Assembly (NCBI GenBank): GCA_002437565.1
Contig: DJQL01000086.1
Coordinates: 1,767 to 24,705, forward strand
Origin: Prevotella sp. UBA6387
Lineage (GTDB): Bacteria; Bacteroidota; Bacteroidia; Bacteroidales; Bacteroidaceae
Length of the DNA: 22,939 nucleotides
Direction of reading: 5' to 3'
The notes below the pieces were generated by a model. That model ran no database searches and was not told where the DNA came from. It saw only the letters and a program-made list of their open reading frames with translations. How positions within the stretch are numbered: position 1 is the first letter of the stretch; each line of letters starts with the position of its first letter. Both the position numbers and the translations under genes were made by a program. Shown in pieces: positions 6,032 through 14,486 of this stretch.

Positions 6032-7252
6032 CTATTTCACTTTCTGTGTGTTCGGCAAGAATCCCGCGATGATGCCGAGGAGTGGCAGGAAGGCACTGAC
6101 CTGGAAGATGAACTCGACGCTGGTCTTGTCGGCGAGCCATCCGAAAAAGGCGGAGCCCAAGCCTCCCAAGCCAAACATCAGTCCGAAGAAGATGCCGGCT
6201 ATCAGCCCCACCTTGTCGGGCATCAAGTCGGTGGCATAGACCACGATGGATGAGAAAGCCGAAGCGATGATGAGGCCAGAGAGGAAGGTGAAGACAATAG
6301 TCCACGTGAAGCCCACGAAAGGCATGGCGAGCGCAAAGGGAGCGGCCCCCAAGATGGAAAACCATATCACGTATTTCCTGCCGAACCTGTCGCCAAGCAT
6401 ACCTCCCGCCACCGTTCCGATGGCGAAGGCGGCGAGGAAGACGAACAGGCAGAGCTGGGAAGTCTGCACGCTGACACCAAACTTGTCTATCAGGAAGAAC
6501 GTGAAGTAGCTGGTGATGCACGCCGTGTAGAAATACTTAGAGAAGACCAACAGGATGAGGATGGCCAATGCCCCATACTTGGCTCGCTTGGAGATGTTGT
6601 GGTTGAGAAGAGGTTGCTTCTGAGGGTGGTTGACCACGTAGGCGAGTCTCGCCTTGTACCATGCGCCCAGTCGAACCATGAGAATCCCCGCCAACAGTGC
6701 CGCCAAGGCAAACCAAGATATGGCGTGCTGGCCGTAAGGCAAGATGACAAGGGCTGCGAGCAACGGGCCCACGGCCGAGCCACCGTTGCCGCCCACCTGG
6801 AAGATGGATTGCGCCAAGCTCTTCTTGCCACCCGAAGCCAACTGTGCCACGCGCGAGGCCGTGGGATGGAACACGGAAGAGCCCAATCCGACAACGCTCA
6901 CGGCCAGGAGAATCAAGAAATAGTTTTCCGCGAAGGCGAGCAACAGCAATCCCACTAAGGTAAAGCACATGCCCACCGCGAGGGCGTAAGGTCGTGGATG
7001 CTTGTCGGCATAGAGCCCAGTGAAAGGTTGCAGGATAGAGGAGGTCATCTGGAACACCAGTGTGATGATGCCTATCTGGGCGAAAGAGAAGTCGAACTTA
7101 TCCTTGACAATTGGGTAGATGGATGGGATGATAGACTGAATCATATCATTCAGAAAGTGCGAGATGCCGCAAATGATGAGCATAGAATACACCGTGCCCT
7201 CCACCATGGTAGGTGAGCCATTTAGCTTGCTGCTTATTGATTTGATATTCAT
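6032..7252 (-). CDS. MFS transporter, fosmidomycin-resistance (Fsr)-like
   Basis: A 406-residue inner-membrane protein with about twelve hydrophobic segments, the normal length for the major facilitator superfamily. Motif-A-like loops occur in both halves: GLYADKHPRPY (79-89) and GGMLGDRFGRK (283-293). The N-terminal SHFLNDMIQSIIPSIYPI and the FHPTASR segment (about 128-134) are typical of the fosmidomycin-resistance subgroup, proton-driven drug or small-molecule exporters. The real substrate is unknown; most such genes in Bacteroidales are uncharacterised. It lies 57 bases downstream of a GNAT acetyltransferase gene on the same strand, so the two are probably co-transcribed and may act on related small molecules. 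The start at 7252 is the first methionine before the conserved helix 1. Confidence 0.88.
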   Translation of the reverse strand: MNIKSISSKLNGSPTMVEGTVYSMLIICGISHFLNDMIQSIIPSIYPIVKDKFDFSFAQIGIITLVFQMTSSILQPFTGLYADKHPRPYALAVGMCFTLVGLLLLAFAENYFLILLAVSVVGLGSSVFHPTASRVAQLASGGKKSLAQSIFQVGGNGGSAVGPLLAALVILPYGQHAISWFALAALLAGILMVRLGAWYKARLAYVVNHPQKQPLLNHNISKRAKYGALAILILLVFSKYFYTACITSYFTFFLIDKFGVSVQTSQLCLFVFLAAFAIGTVAGGMLGDRFGRKYVIWFSILGAAPFALAMPFVGFTWTIVFTFLSGLIIASAFSSIVVYATDLMPDKVGLIAGIFFGLMFGLGGLGSAFFGWLADKTSVEFIFQVSAFLPLLGIIAGFLPNTQKVK

Positions 7253-7309
7253 AGTCGTGATTATTATGTTATGTGTATTATATGTTGTGTTGCCACATGA
7301 TAGCCATCC

Positions 7310-7816
7310 TTATTTTAACAACTTCTCGTAAGCCATGCGAACACCTTGCGGATAGCGTATCTCGCCACAGTAGGTGAATCCCTGTCTCTCTAACGCGCGT
7401 CGCATGCGATAGTTGTCGTGGTTGGTGTCGATCTTGAAGCTGCGGATGCCTCTCCCAAGGGCCATACGCTCCACCTCGCGCATGAATAGACACCCTATGC
7501 CCTTGCCCCTTGCTTCCTTGGCCACGGCAATGCGATGGAGCACCACGTATGGTTGCTCCGAAAGCCATTTACCCTTGATGACGTCATAGGCAGGCTCGCC
7601 CGTGAACACCACCGCGCCATACGCCACGAGCTTGCCATCGTTGAGCATTACGTATCCCGTGCCGGCGTGTATGTCGGCTTCTGCGTGGGCACGAGCAGGG
7701 TAGTTCACGTCCCATTGATGCTTTCCTTCGCTGAGCATTTGCTGCCTCGCGAAATCGAGGATGTCCATTATGCCGTCAAGCTCAGTCATGTCGGCTTTTC
7801 TGAAAATATATCCCAT
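7310..7816 (-). CDS. GNAT-family N-acetyltransferase
   Basis: A 168-residue protein from the chosen start. It has the acetyl-CoA binding motif HRIAVAKEARGKGIG (94-108, R/Q-x-x-G-x-G/A type), a preceding beta strand, and the C-terminal TNHDNYRMRRALERQGFTYCG segment common in GNAT enzymes. It should transfer an acetyl group from acetyl-CoA to an amine on a small molecule or protein; the substrate is unknown. The reading frame is open up to 7876, but MGYIFRKADM at 7816 begins the domain exactly. A GGAGG at 7838-7842 (complement) lies 21 bases upstream, too far for a normal Shine-Dalgarno. It is the first gene of a probable two-gene unit with the MFS transporter and runs divergent from the SGNH hydrolase gene. 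Confidence 0.88.
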   Translation of the reverse strand: MGYIFRKADMTELDGIMDILDFARQQMLSEGKHQWDVNYPARAHAEADIHAGTGYVMLNDGKLVAYGAVVFTGEPAYDVIKGKWLSEQPYVVLHRIAVAKEARGKGIGCLFMREVERMALGRGIRSFKIDTNHDNYRMRRALERQGFTYCGEIRYPQGVRMAYEKLLK

Positions 7817-7957
7817 CGTACTTATTATATTGACTTTCCTCCAAAAAGATGATTGTGGCCACGTGTCAATAGCCAAGACTAAATAAAGATGGCCTTTCCT
7901 TTCAGCGTGTTAGCTATAATTGTGATGCAAAAATACACACTTTTGCGTGAAAACGCT

Positions 7958-7965
7958 TATCTTTG
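7958..7965 (+). promoter_or_regulatory. -7 element for the SGNH hydrolase gene
   Basis: TATCTTTG at 7958-7965 matches TAnnTTTG exactly. Transcription would start near 7969, leaving a leader of about 22 bases before the ATG at 7991. This rules out the longer in-frame start at 7889. No convincing -33 TTG is present at the usual spacing. Confidence 0.55.
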
Positions 7966-7990
7966 TGCCGTCAATCTAAAAATTAATACC

Positions 7991-9070
7991 ATGAAAAGAC
8001 TTTTCATGCTGTTATCCTTGCTTCTTGCATTATGTGCCACCGCCATGGCGCAATTACACTATCATGAAGCGACGCAATTCAAGGTCATAGGGCGGCCTGT
8101 GCCCGACGCGTCACGTGTTTACACTCGCTTGCCCGACTCGCTGAAGGGCAAGGTGCGCGATGCGCTCTGGAACCTTGGCCAGAACACGGCGGGCATGGCC
8201 GTGCGCTTCTGCTCCAACGCGAGGCAGATAGGCGTGAGATGGAAAAACCACTCGGTGTTCAACATGAACCACATGACCGCGACAGGCGTTCGCGGCCTCG
8301 ACCTCTATTGCTTGCAAGACGATGGCCAATGGGTGTTTGTGAACAGCGCCAGGCCGGGAGGACGACTGGCCAACAAGTCGAAAATAATAGACAACCTTGA
8401 CGGCCGGGAACACGAATATATGCTATACCTGCCTCTTTACGAGGACATAGACTCACTTGAGATAGGTGTAGAAGAGGGGACGGGGATAGGCAACCCGCGG
8501 ATGGCACTGCCAGTAGAGAGCAAGCCCGTGGTGTGGTATGGCACGAGCATCACGCAAGGCGGGTGCGCGTCAAGACCCGGCATGGCGGCGACAAACATCG
8601 TGGAGCGCAGGCTCAACCGCGTGGTGGTGAACCTCGGATTCAGCGGCAACGGCAAGCTCGACCCTGAAGTCGCGGAGGTAATGGCGAAACACGATGCCGG
8701 ACTGTACATAATGGACATGCTGCCCAACTGCACGAGCGACTTGATAAACGAGAAGATAGAGCGGTTCTACACGATTTTGCGCAAGGCACATCCCGACACG
8801 CCAATACTCCTCGTGGAGAACCCGATATTCCCACCAACGCGTTTCGACTCTGAGATGCGAAAGGAAATTGAAGAGAAGAACGCCACGCTTGCCAAGTTTT
8901 ACAAGAAGTTTCGCGCCGCTGGCGACAAAAACGTGTTTTTCGTGTCTTCAGCTGGCATGATAGGCACCGACAACGAAGGTACCGTGGACGGCATTCACTT
9001 TACCGACCTCGGCTTCGAGCGTTGCGCCGACTATATGACCCCAATAATTAAGCGATATTTGAAAGAGTAA
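7991..9070 (+). CDS. exported GxDLY-type SGNH/GDSL hydrolase
   Basis: A 359-residue secreted esterase-like protein. The signal peptide (residues 1-20, ending A-M-A before Q) directs export. Residues about 22-170 form the N-terminal beta domain of the GxDLY family, with GVRGLDLYCLQDDGQW at 99-114. The SGNH domain follows: block I YGTSITQGG with nucleophile S186, block II NLGFSGNG (214-221), an Asn-containing block near DMLPNC (242-247), and block V DGIHFTD with D333 and H336. The catalytic set is complete, so it should be an active esterase, probably deacetylating glycans in the periplasm; the substrate is not known. Start 7991 is chosen because the promoter and signal peptide agree with it. 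The gene is followed by the ribosomal protein cluster, which has its own promoter. Confidence 0.9.
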   Translation: MKRLFMLLSLLLALCATAMAQLHYHEATQFKVIGRPVPDASRVYTRLPDSLKGKVRDALWNLGQNTAGMAVRFCSNARQIGVRWKNHSVFNMNHMTATGVRGLDLYCLQDDGQWVFVNSARPGGRLANKSKIIDNLDGREHEYMLYLPLYEDIDSLEIGVEEGTGIGNPRMALPVESKPVVWYGTSITQGGCASRPGMAATNIVERRLNRVVVNLGFSGNGKLDPEVAEVMAKHDAGLYIMDMLPNCTSDLINEKIERFYTILRKAHPDTPILLVENPIFPPTRFDSEMRKEIEEKNATLAKFYKKFRAAGDKNVFFVSSAGMIGTDNEGTVDGIHFTDLGFERCADYMTPIIKRYLKE

Positions 9071-9123
9071 CGTACATGGGTACTCGCGACAGAAAGTTTT
9101 TCTGAAAATAATGGCGTAAACTC

Positions 9124-9154
9124 TTGGTGGATAGCGCAAAAAGCCGTAACTTTG
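9124..9154 (+). promoter_or_regulatory. promoter of the ribosomal protein cluster
   Basis: TTG (9124-9126), a 20-base spacer and TAACTTTG (9147-9154) match the Bacteroidetes -33/-7 consensus closely. Transcription should start near 9158-9160, giving an unusually long leader of about 177 bases before rplC. Confidence 0.75.
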
Positions 9155-9159
9155 CACCG

Positions 9160-9336
9160 CAAAAGTGGGTATTGCGCTGGCTCGTAGCCATCAATACGCT
9201 GAATTAGAGCAACTTGGCCTTCAGTTTGGAAGAAGTGGGTGGTTCTTTTTAAGTGTGTTGTGAGCTTGAAAAAGCGGGTATCACTTAAAGAGAACGCAAA
9301 ACAACATTATATTATTATTTAATTTTTTAAACTGAG
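9160..9336 (+). ncRNA. structured 5' leader of the rplC operon, candidate autoregulatory RNA
   Basis: Three successive stems are visible. Stem 1 (9169-9197) pairs GTATTG with CAATAC and, inside it, TGGCT with AGCCA. Stem 2 pairs CTGAA (9199-9203) with TTCAG (9220-9224). Stem 3 pairs GTTCTTTTTAAGTG (9242-9255) with CACTTAAAGAGAAC (9282-9295): 14 pairs with one G-U, enclosing GCTT-GAAA-AAGC (9264-9275), which is closed by a GNRA tetraloop. No stem is followed by a T-run, so control of translation or of processive transcription is likelier than simple termination. In E. coli, L4 controls the S10 operon through its leader; equivalence here is inference. Confidence 0.6.
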
Positions 9337-9951
9337 ATGCCAGGATTAATTGGAAGGAAAATCGGAATGACATCCGTTTTCAGTGCCGACGGCAAGAATG
9401 TGCCGTGCACTGTTATCGAAGCTGGTCCTTGTGTTGTTACCCAGGTGAAAACCGTTGAGAAAGACGGTTACAAAGCCTATCAGCTGGGCTTTGGTGAGGC
9501 TAAGGAAAGGCGCACCAACAAGCCTATGACAGGAATCTTTAAGAAAGCTGGAACAACACCGAAAAAGCACTTGGCCGAGTTCAAGTTTGATGAGGATTAC
9601 AACCTTGGCGACACGATCACTGTTGACCTTTTCAACGGTGTTGAGTTCGTTGACGTGGTTGGCACATCCAAGGGTAAAGGCTTCCAGGGCGTTGTGAAGC
9701 GTCATGGTTTCGGTGGCGTAGGACAGGCTACCCACGGTCAGGACGACCGTCTCCGCAAGCCGGGTTCCATTGGCGCCTGCTCTTATCCTGCAAAGGTGTT
9801 CAAGGGCATGCGCATGGGCGGCCAAATGGGAGGCGACAGGGTGACAACCCAGAACCTCAAAGTGTTAAAGATTATCCCTGAGCAGAACCTCATAATCGTG
9901 AAGGGTTCTACCGCGGGCTACAATGGTTCAACTGTTTTAATTCAGAAGTAA
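9337..9951 (+). CDS. rplC: 50S ribosomal protein L3
   Basis: A 204-residue early-assembly protein that reaches toward the peptidyl-transferase centre. It shows the family start PGLIGRKIGMT and the signature SKGKGFQGVVKRHGFGG (111-127), with the long central loop through KVFKGMRMGGQMG. The segment SIGACSYP (144-151) replaces the SIGQNQTP of E. coli, so the glutamine methylated there by PrmB is absent. It is the first gene of the cluster here, without rpsJ in front. Its stop overlaps the rplD start by one base (TAATG), implying translational coupling. Confidence 0.98.
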   Translation: MPGLIGRKIGMTSVFSADGKNVPCTVIEAGPCVVTQVKTVEKDGYKAYQLGFGEAKERRTNKPMTGIFKKAGTTPKKHLAEFKFDEDYNLGDTITVDLFNGVEFVDVVGTSKGKGFQGVVKRHGFGGVGQATHGQDDRLRKPGSIGACSYPAKVFKGMRMGGQMGGDRVTTQNLKVLKIIPEQNLIIVKGSTAGYNGSTVLIQK

Positions 9952-10580
9952 TGGAACTCAGCGTTTTGAATATCAACGGTCAGGAGACCGGCAAGAAGGT
10001 TACATTGAATGACGCTGTCTTCGGCATTGAGCCAAACGACCACGTCATCTACCTTGACGTTAAGCAGTATATGGCCAATCAGCGTCAGGGTACGGCAAAG
10101 ACTAAGGAGCGTAGCGAGCACAGTGGCTCAACACGTAAGCTTGGTCGCCAAAAGGGCGGCGGCGGCGCACGTCGTGGTGACATAAACTCACCAATCCTCG
10201 TGGGTGGTGGCCGCGTGTTCGGTCCTAAACCTCGCGACTACAGCTTCAAGCTCAACAAGAAAGTAAAGATTCTTGCTCGTAAGTCGGCATTGTCTTACAA
10301 GGCAAAAGATAACGAAATCATCGTTGTAGACAACTTCGACATGGCAGCACCTAAGACAAAAGATTTCGTAAATATTACTAAAAATCTTAAAGTCGAAGGT
10401 AAGAAGACCCTCGTGGTTTTGCCAGAAGTAAATAAAAATGTATATTTGTCCGCTCGCAACATCAAGAAAGCTGAAATCATGAGTGCCAACAACATCAATA
10501 CGTACAAGATTTTGAACGCAGATGTGCTCGTGATAGCAGAGGCTTCCCTTGACATGATCAACAGCGTGCTTAACAAGTAA
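9951..10580 (+). CDS. rplD: 50S ribosomal protein L4
   Basis: A 209-residue protein that lines the exit tunnel. The basic glycine-rich loop (about 44-95, with RQGTAKTKERSEHSGS and RQKGGGGARRGD) is the tunnel extension where macrolide-affecting changes occur in other bacteria; nothing unusual is seen in it. L4 is the autogenous repressor of the S10 operon in E. coli, which makes it the first candidate ligand for the structured leader upstream of rplC. It overlaps rplC by one base and lies 14 bases before rplW. Confidence 0.98.
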   Translation: MELSVLNINGQETGKKVTLNDAVFGIEPNDHVIYLDVKQYMANQRQGTAKTKERSEHSGSTRKLGRQKGGGGARRGDINSPILVGGGRVFGPKPRDYSFKLNKKVKILARKSALSYKAKDNEIIVVDNFDMAAPKTKDFVNITKNLKVEGKKTLVVLPEVNKNVYLSARNIKKAEIMSANNINTYKILNADVLVIAEASLDMINSVLNK

Positions 10581-10594
10581 TTTGGAAGAAAGAA

Positions 10595-10891
10595 ATGGCA
10601 AACATTATCATCAAGCCCCTGGTAACAGAGAAACAGAACGGGATTACTGAGAAATACCCCAACCGCTACGGTTTCATCGTGCGTCCCGATGCCGATAAGC
10701 TCCAGATTAAGAAAGAGGTTGAGAACCTTTACAAGGTGAAGGTCGTCTCAGTGAACACAGCACGCTACGCCGGCAAGCGCTCAAGCCGCTATACCAAGGC
10801 AGGTCTTGTTCGTGGACAGAAGAACGCCTTTAAGAAGGCTTACGTTGTCTTGGGCGAGGGCGAGACTATAGATTTTTTCAGCAATATCTAA
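10595..10891 (+). CDS. rplW: 50S ribosomal protein L23
   Basis: A 98-residue protein located at the peptide exit, where trigger factor and SRP dock. The N-terminal IIIKPLVTEKQ and the V-N-T-x-R-Y-x-G-K-R segment are the family hallmarks, and the length is standard. It begins 14 bases after rplD, preceded by GGAAGAAAG, and ends eight bases before rplB, so the genes are clearly in one operon. Confidence 0.98.
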   Translation: MANIIIKPLVTEKQNGITEKYPNRYGFIVRPDADKLQIKKEVENLYKVKVVSVNTARYAGKRSSRYTKAGLVRGQKNAFKKAYVVLGEGETIDFFSNI

Positions 10892-10899
10892 TATAAGAA

Positions 10900-11727
<828 letters not shown>

Positions 11728-11747
11728 CTTAAAACACAGAGCAAATC

Positions 11748-12017
11748 ATGAGTCGTTCACTTAAAAAAGGCCCGTACATTAATGTCTCGCTCGAGAAGAA
11801 AATCCTTGCCATGAACGAGAGCGGCAAGAAGAGCGTTGTCAAAACATGGGCCAGAGCATGTATGATTTCACCAGACTTCGTGGGTCATACTGTCGCAGTT
11901 CATAACGGTAACAAATTTATCCCCGTGTACATTACTGAGAACATGGTTGGACACCGCCTCGGAGAGTTCGCTCTCACACGTCGCTTCGGTGGTCATACCG
12001 GAAACAACAAGAAGTAA
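11748..12017 (+). CDS. rpsS: 30S ribosomal protein S19
   Basis: An 89-residue small-subunit head protein contacting S13 and the tRNA region. SRSLKKGPYI at the N-terminus and the RLGEFALTRRFGGHTG ending are diagnostic, and the length is normal. It is the fifth gene of the S10-type block, 20 bases after rplB and 31 bases before rplV. No Shine-Dalgarno is seen before its ATG. Confidence 0.98.
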   Translation: MSRSLKKGPYINVSLEKKILAMNESGKKSVVKTWARACMISPDFVGHTVAVHNGNKFIPVYITENMVGHRLGEFALTRRFGGHTGNNKK

Positions 12018-12048
12018 TTGGGATAAGCATTAAATTCAAGCAAACATA

Positions 12049-12456
12049 ATGGGAGCAAGAAAACATAACGCGGCTGAAAAGTTGAAAGAAGCCCGTAAGA
12101 ATCAATACTTCGCCAAGCTCGTTGGCGTTCCCTCCTCTCCCCGCAAGATGCGCTACGTGGTAGACATGGTTCGTGGTATGGAGGTCAACCGTGCTCTTGG
12201 CGTGCTTAAGTTCTCCAAGAAGCGTGCCGCACAGGACGTGGAAAAGCTTCTTCGCTCTGCTATCGCAAACTGGGAGACCAAGAACGATCGCAAGGCTGAG
12301 GATGGAGAACTGTACATCAGCAAGGTCTTCGTAGACGAAGGCGTAACCATGAAGCGTATGAGACCGGCACCGCAGGGTCGTGGGTACAGAATCCGCAAGC
12401 GCTCAAACCACGTCACTTTGTTCGTGGATGCCAAAACTAATGACGATAAAGATTAA
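12049..12456 (+). CDS. rplV: 50S ribosomal protein L22
   Basis: A 135-residue protein whose beta-hairpin reaches into the exit tunnel; the hairpin tip falls around RMRPAPQGRGYRIRKRSNH (103-121). The N-terminal helical domain includes SSPRKMRYVVDMVRGM. It is slightly longer than the E. coli protein (110) because of both ends, including an acidic tail NDDKD. Five bases separate its stop from rpsC. Confidence 0.98.
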   Translation: MGARKHNAAEKLKEARKNQYFAKLVGVPSSPRKMRYVVDMVRGMEVNRALGVLKFSKKRAAQDVEKLLRSAIANWETKNDRKAEDGELYISKVFVDEGVTMKRMRPAPQGRGYRIRKRSNHVTLFVDAKTNDDKD

Positions 12457-12461
12457 ATAGA

Positions 12462-13193
12462 ATGGGACAGAAAGTTAATCCAATAAGCAACCGTCTTGGT
12501 ATAATCCGTGGTTGGGATTCTAATTGGTTCGGTGGCAAGAGCTTCGGCGACAACCTCGTTGAGGACAGGCAGATTCGCACATACCTGAAGAAGCGTCTCG
12601 AGAAGGCACAGGTGTCGCGCATCATCATCGAGCGCACTCTCAAACTCGTTACCATCACTATTTGCACTGCACGTCCAGGTATCGTCATCGGTAAGGCTGG
12701 CCACGACGTTGACAAGTTGAAGGAAGAGCTGAAGAAACTTTACAAGAAAGATATTCAAATCAATATCTTCGAGGTGAAGCGTCCTGAGCTTGATGCCACA
12801 ATCGTGGGTGAGAATATCGCAAGCCAGATTGAGCACCTCATGGCTTATCGCCGTGCCATCAAGATGGCTGTACAAAACACCATGCGCGCTGGCGCAGAGG
12901 GTATCAAGGTGCAAATCACAGGCCGTCTCAACGGTGCCGAGATTGCCCGCAAGGAAATGTTCAAGGAAGGCCGTACGCCTCTTCACACTTTCCGTGCTGA
13001 CATCGACTACTGCCAGACAGAGGCCCTCACTAAGGTCGGTCTTCTTGGCATCAAGGTGTGGATCATGCGTGGTGAGGTCTATGGCAAGAAGGAGCTTGCT
13101 CCTAACTTCCAGCAGGATCGCAATGAGCGTGGCTCGCGCCGCGACGGTGAGCGCCGCAACCGTGGCGGACGCCGTAGAAACAATAATCGCTAA
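12462..13193 (+). CDS. rpsC: 30S ribosomal protein S3
   Basis: A 243-residue protein at the mRNA entry pore. It contains a type II KH domain with the GxxG loop GKAG at 77-80 and the standard C-terminal domain with GRLNGAEIAR and HTFRADIDY. The last 27 residues form a highly basic Arg/Asn/Gly tail, likely disordered and rRNA-binding. It starts with MGQKVNP, five bases after rplV, and lies 14 bases before rplP. Confidence 0.98.
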   Translation: MGQKVNPISNRLGIIRGWDSNWFGGKSFGDNLVEDRQIRTYLKKRLEKAQVSRIIIERTLKLVTITICTARPGIVIGKAGHDVDKLKEELKKLYKKDIQINIFEVKRPELDATIVGENIASQIEHLMAYRRAIKMAVQNTMRAGAEGIKVQITGRLNGAEIARKEMFKEGRTPLHTFRADIDYCQTEALTKVGLLGIKVWIMRGEVYGKKELAPNFQQDRNERGSRRDGERRNRGGRRRNNNR

Positions 13194-13207
13194 AAGAATC
13201 ATCTACA

Positions 13208-13636
13208 ATGTTACAGCCAAAAAGAGTAAAATATAGAAGGCCGCAGGATGGACGTGGCAACAAAGGCAACGCTCACCGCGGCACACAGCTGGCTTTCGGC
13301 TCGTTCGGCATCAAGACACTTGAGAGCAAATGGCTGGACAGCCGCCAGATTGAGGCAGCTCGTGTAGCTGTCAACCGTTACATGAACCGTGAGGGTCAGG
13401 TTTGGATTCGCATCTTCCCTGACAAGCCTATCACCCGTAAGCCTGCTGATGTCCGAATGGGTAAAGGTAAGGGTGATCCAGCAGGATGGGTGGCTCCTGT
13501 CACTCCGGGTCGTATGCTCTTCGAAGTGGAAGGCGTCAGCCTCGACGTGGCCAAGGAGGCTCTTCGTCTGGCTGCCCAGAAGCTTCCAGTGAAGACAAAA
13601 TTCGTCATCCGTCGTGATTACGACAAAAACGCATAA
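13208..13636 (+). CDS. rplP: 50S ribosomal protein L16
   Basis: A 142-residue protein near the A-site tRNA and the base of the central protuberance. MLQPKRVKYRR and the conserved VRMGKGKGDPAGWVAPV segment (82-98) are diagnostic. R83 aligns with the arginine hydroxylated in E. coli, though nothing here says whether that occurs. It begins 14 bases after rpsC and ends two bases before rpmC. Confidence 0.98.
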   Translation: MLQPKRVKYRRPQDGRGNKGNAHRGTQLAFGSFGIKTLESKWLDSRQIEAARVAVNRYMNREGQVWIRIFPDKPITRKPADVRMGKGKGDPAGWVAPVTPGRMLFEVEGVSLDVAKEALRLAAQKLPVKTKFVIRRDYDKNA

Positions 13637-13638
13637 TA

Positions 13639-13833
13639 ATGAAGATCAAAGAAATCACAGAACTCGCCGACAAGGACTTGCGCGAGAAGCTGGCACAATC
13701 TGAGGCAGCTTACAAGCAGCTTAAGCTCAACCATCAGATTTCGCCGCTTGAGAATCCGTCACAGATCAAAGCTGCGCGTCGTGACATCGCACGCATGAAG
13801 ACAGTGCTTCGCGAAAGAGAACTTAACAAGTAA
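13639..13833 (+). CDS. rpmC: 50S ribosomal protein L29
   Basis: A 64-residue helical-hairpin protein near the tunnel exit next to L23. MKIKEITELADKDLREKL and the closing IARMKTVLRERELN fit the family. It starts two bases after rplP and its TAA overlaps the rpsQ ATG by one base, so rpsQ translation is probably coupled to it. Confidence 0.97.
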   Translation: MKIKEITELADKDLREKLAQSEAAYKQLKLNHQISPLENPSQIKAARRDIARMKTVLRERELNK

Positions 13834-14099
13834 TGGCACAAATGGAAACACGTAATTTAAGAAAGGTAAGACAGGGTGTCGTTATCAGTGACAAGATGGA
13901 GAAAACCATAGTTGTCGCAGCTAAGTTCAAGGAGAAGCACCCTATTTATGGTAAGTTCGTCCAGAAGACGAAGAAGTATCACGTTCACGACGAGAAGAAT
14001 GAGGCTCATATGGGTGATACTGTGCAGATCATGGAGACTCGTCCACTTTCCAAGACCAAGAGGTGGAGATTATTACAAATCGTAGAAAAGGCTAAGTAA
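13833..14099 (+). CDS. rpsQ: 30S ribosomal protein S17
   Basis: An 88-residue primary-binding protein with an OB fold contacting 16S rRNA helices 7 and 11. The sequence RKVRQGVVISDKMEKTIVV and the segment KYHVHDEKNEAHMGDTV are diagnostic. It shares one base with rpmC and ends two bases before rplN. In E. coli this gene ends the S10 operon. Here there is no gap or terminator before rplN, so S10 and spc blocks are fused. Confidence 0.98.
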   Translation: MAQMETRNLRKVRQGVVISDKMEKTIVVAAKFKEKHPIYGKFVQKTKKYHVHDEKNEAHMGDTVQIMETRPLSKTKRWRLLQIVEKAK

Positions 14100-14101
14100 T
14101 T

Positions 14102-14467
14102 ATGATACAGGCATTAACTAAACTTACAGTAGCAGACAACAGTGGCGCTCGTGAGGCTATGTGCATTCGCGTGCTCGGTGGTACAGGCCGTCGTTACGCA
14201 AGTGTCGGCGACGTCATAGTTGTTGCTGTCCAGAACGTCCTGCCAAGCAGTGATTTGAAGAAGGGTGCAGTATCTAAGGCTTTAGTCGTTCGCACCAAGA
14301 AAGAGATCCGTCGCCCGGATGGTTCTTACATCCGTTTCGACGACAATGCTTGCGTGTTGCTCAACAATGCTGGTGAGCTCCGCGGTAGCCGTATCTTTGG
14401 CCCCGTAGCTCGTGAGCTGCGTGCTGTCAACATGAAGGTCGTGTCACTCGCACCTGAGGTTCTTTAA
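14102..14467 (+). CDS. rplN: 50S ribosomal protein L14
   Basis: A 121-residue beta-barrel protein forming an intersubunit bridge. MIQALTKLTVADNSGAREAMCIRVLGG and SRIFGPVARELR are the family signatures, and the length is standard. It is the first gene of the spc block but follows rpsQ by only two bases, with no separate promoter visible. Confidence 0.98.
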   Translation: MIQALTKLTVADNSGAREAMCIRVLGGTGRRYASVGDVIVVAVQNVLPSSDLKKGAVSKALVVRTKKEIRRPDGSYIRFDDNACVLLNNAGELRGSRIFGPVARELRAVNMKVVSLAPEVL

Positions 14468-14486
14468 TCTTTAAATGAAAGAAGTA

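Noticed and set aside
7817..7876. N-terminal extension of the GNAT gene
   Set aside because: The acetyltransferase domain begins at the internal methionine, and the extra 20 residues look non-coding.
7889..7990. Upstream start for the SGNH hydrolase
   Set aside because: It would lie ahead of the -7 element at 7958-7965 and put 34 residues before a proper signal peptide.
9090..9104. CAGAAA/TTTCTG hairpin after the SGNH gene as a terminator
   Set aside because: Six AT-rich pairs and no following T-run.
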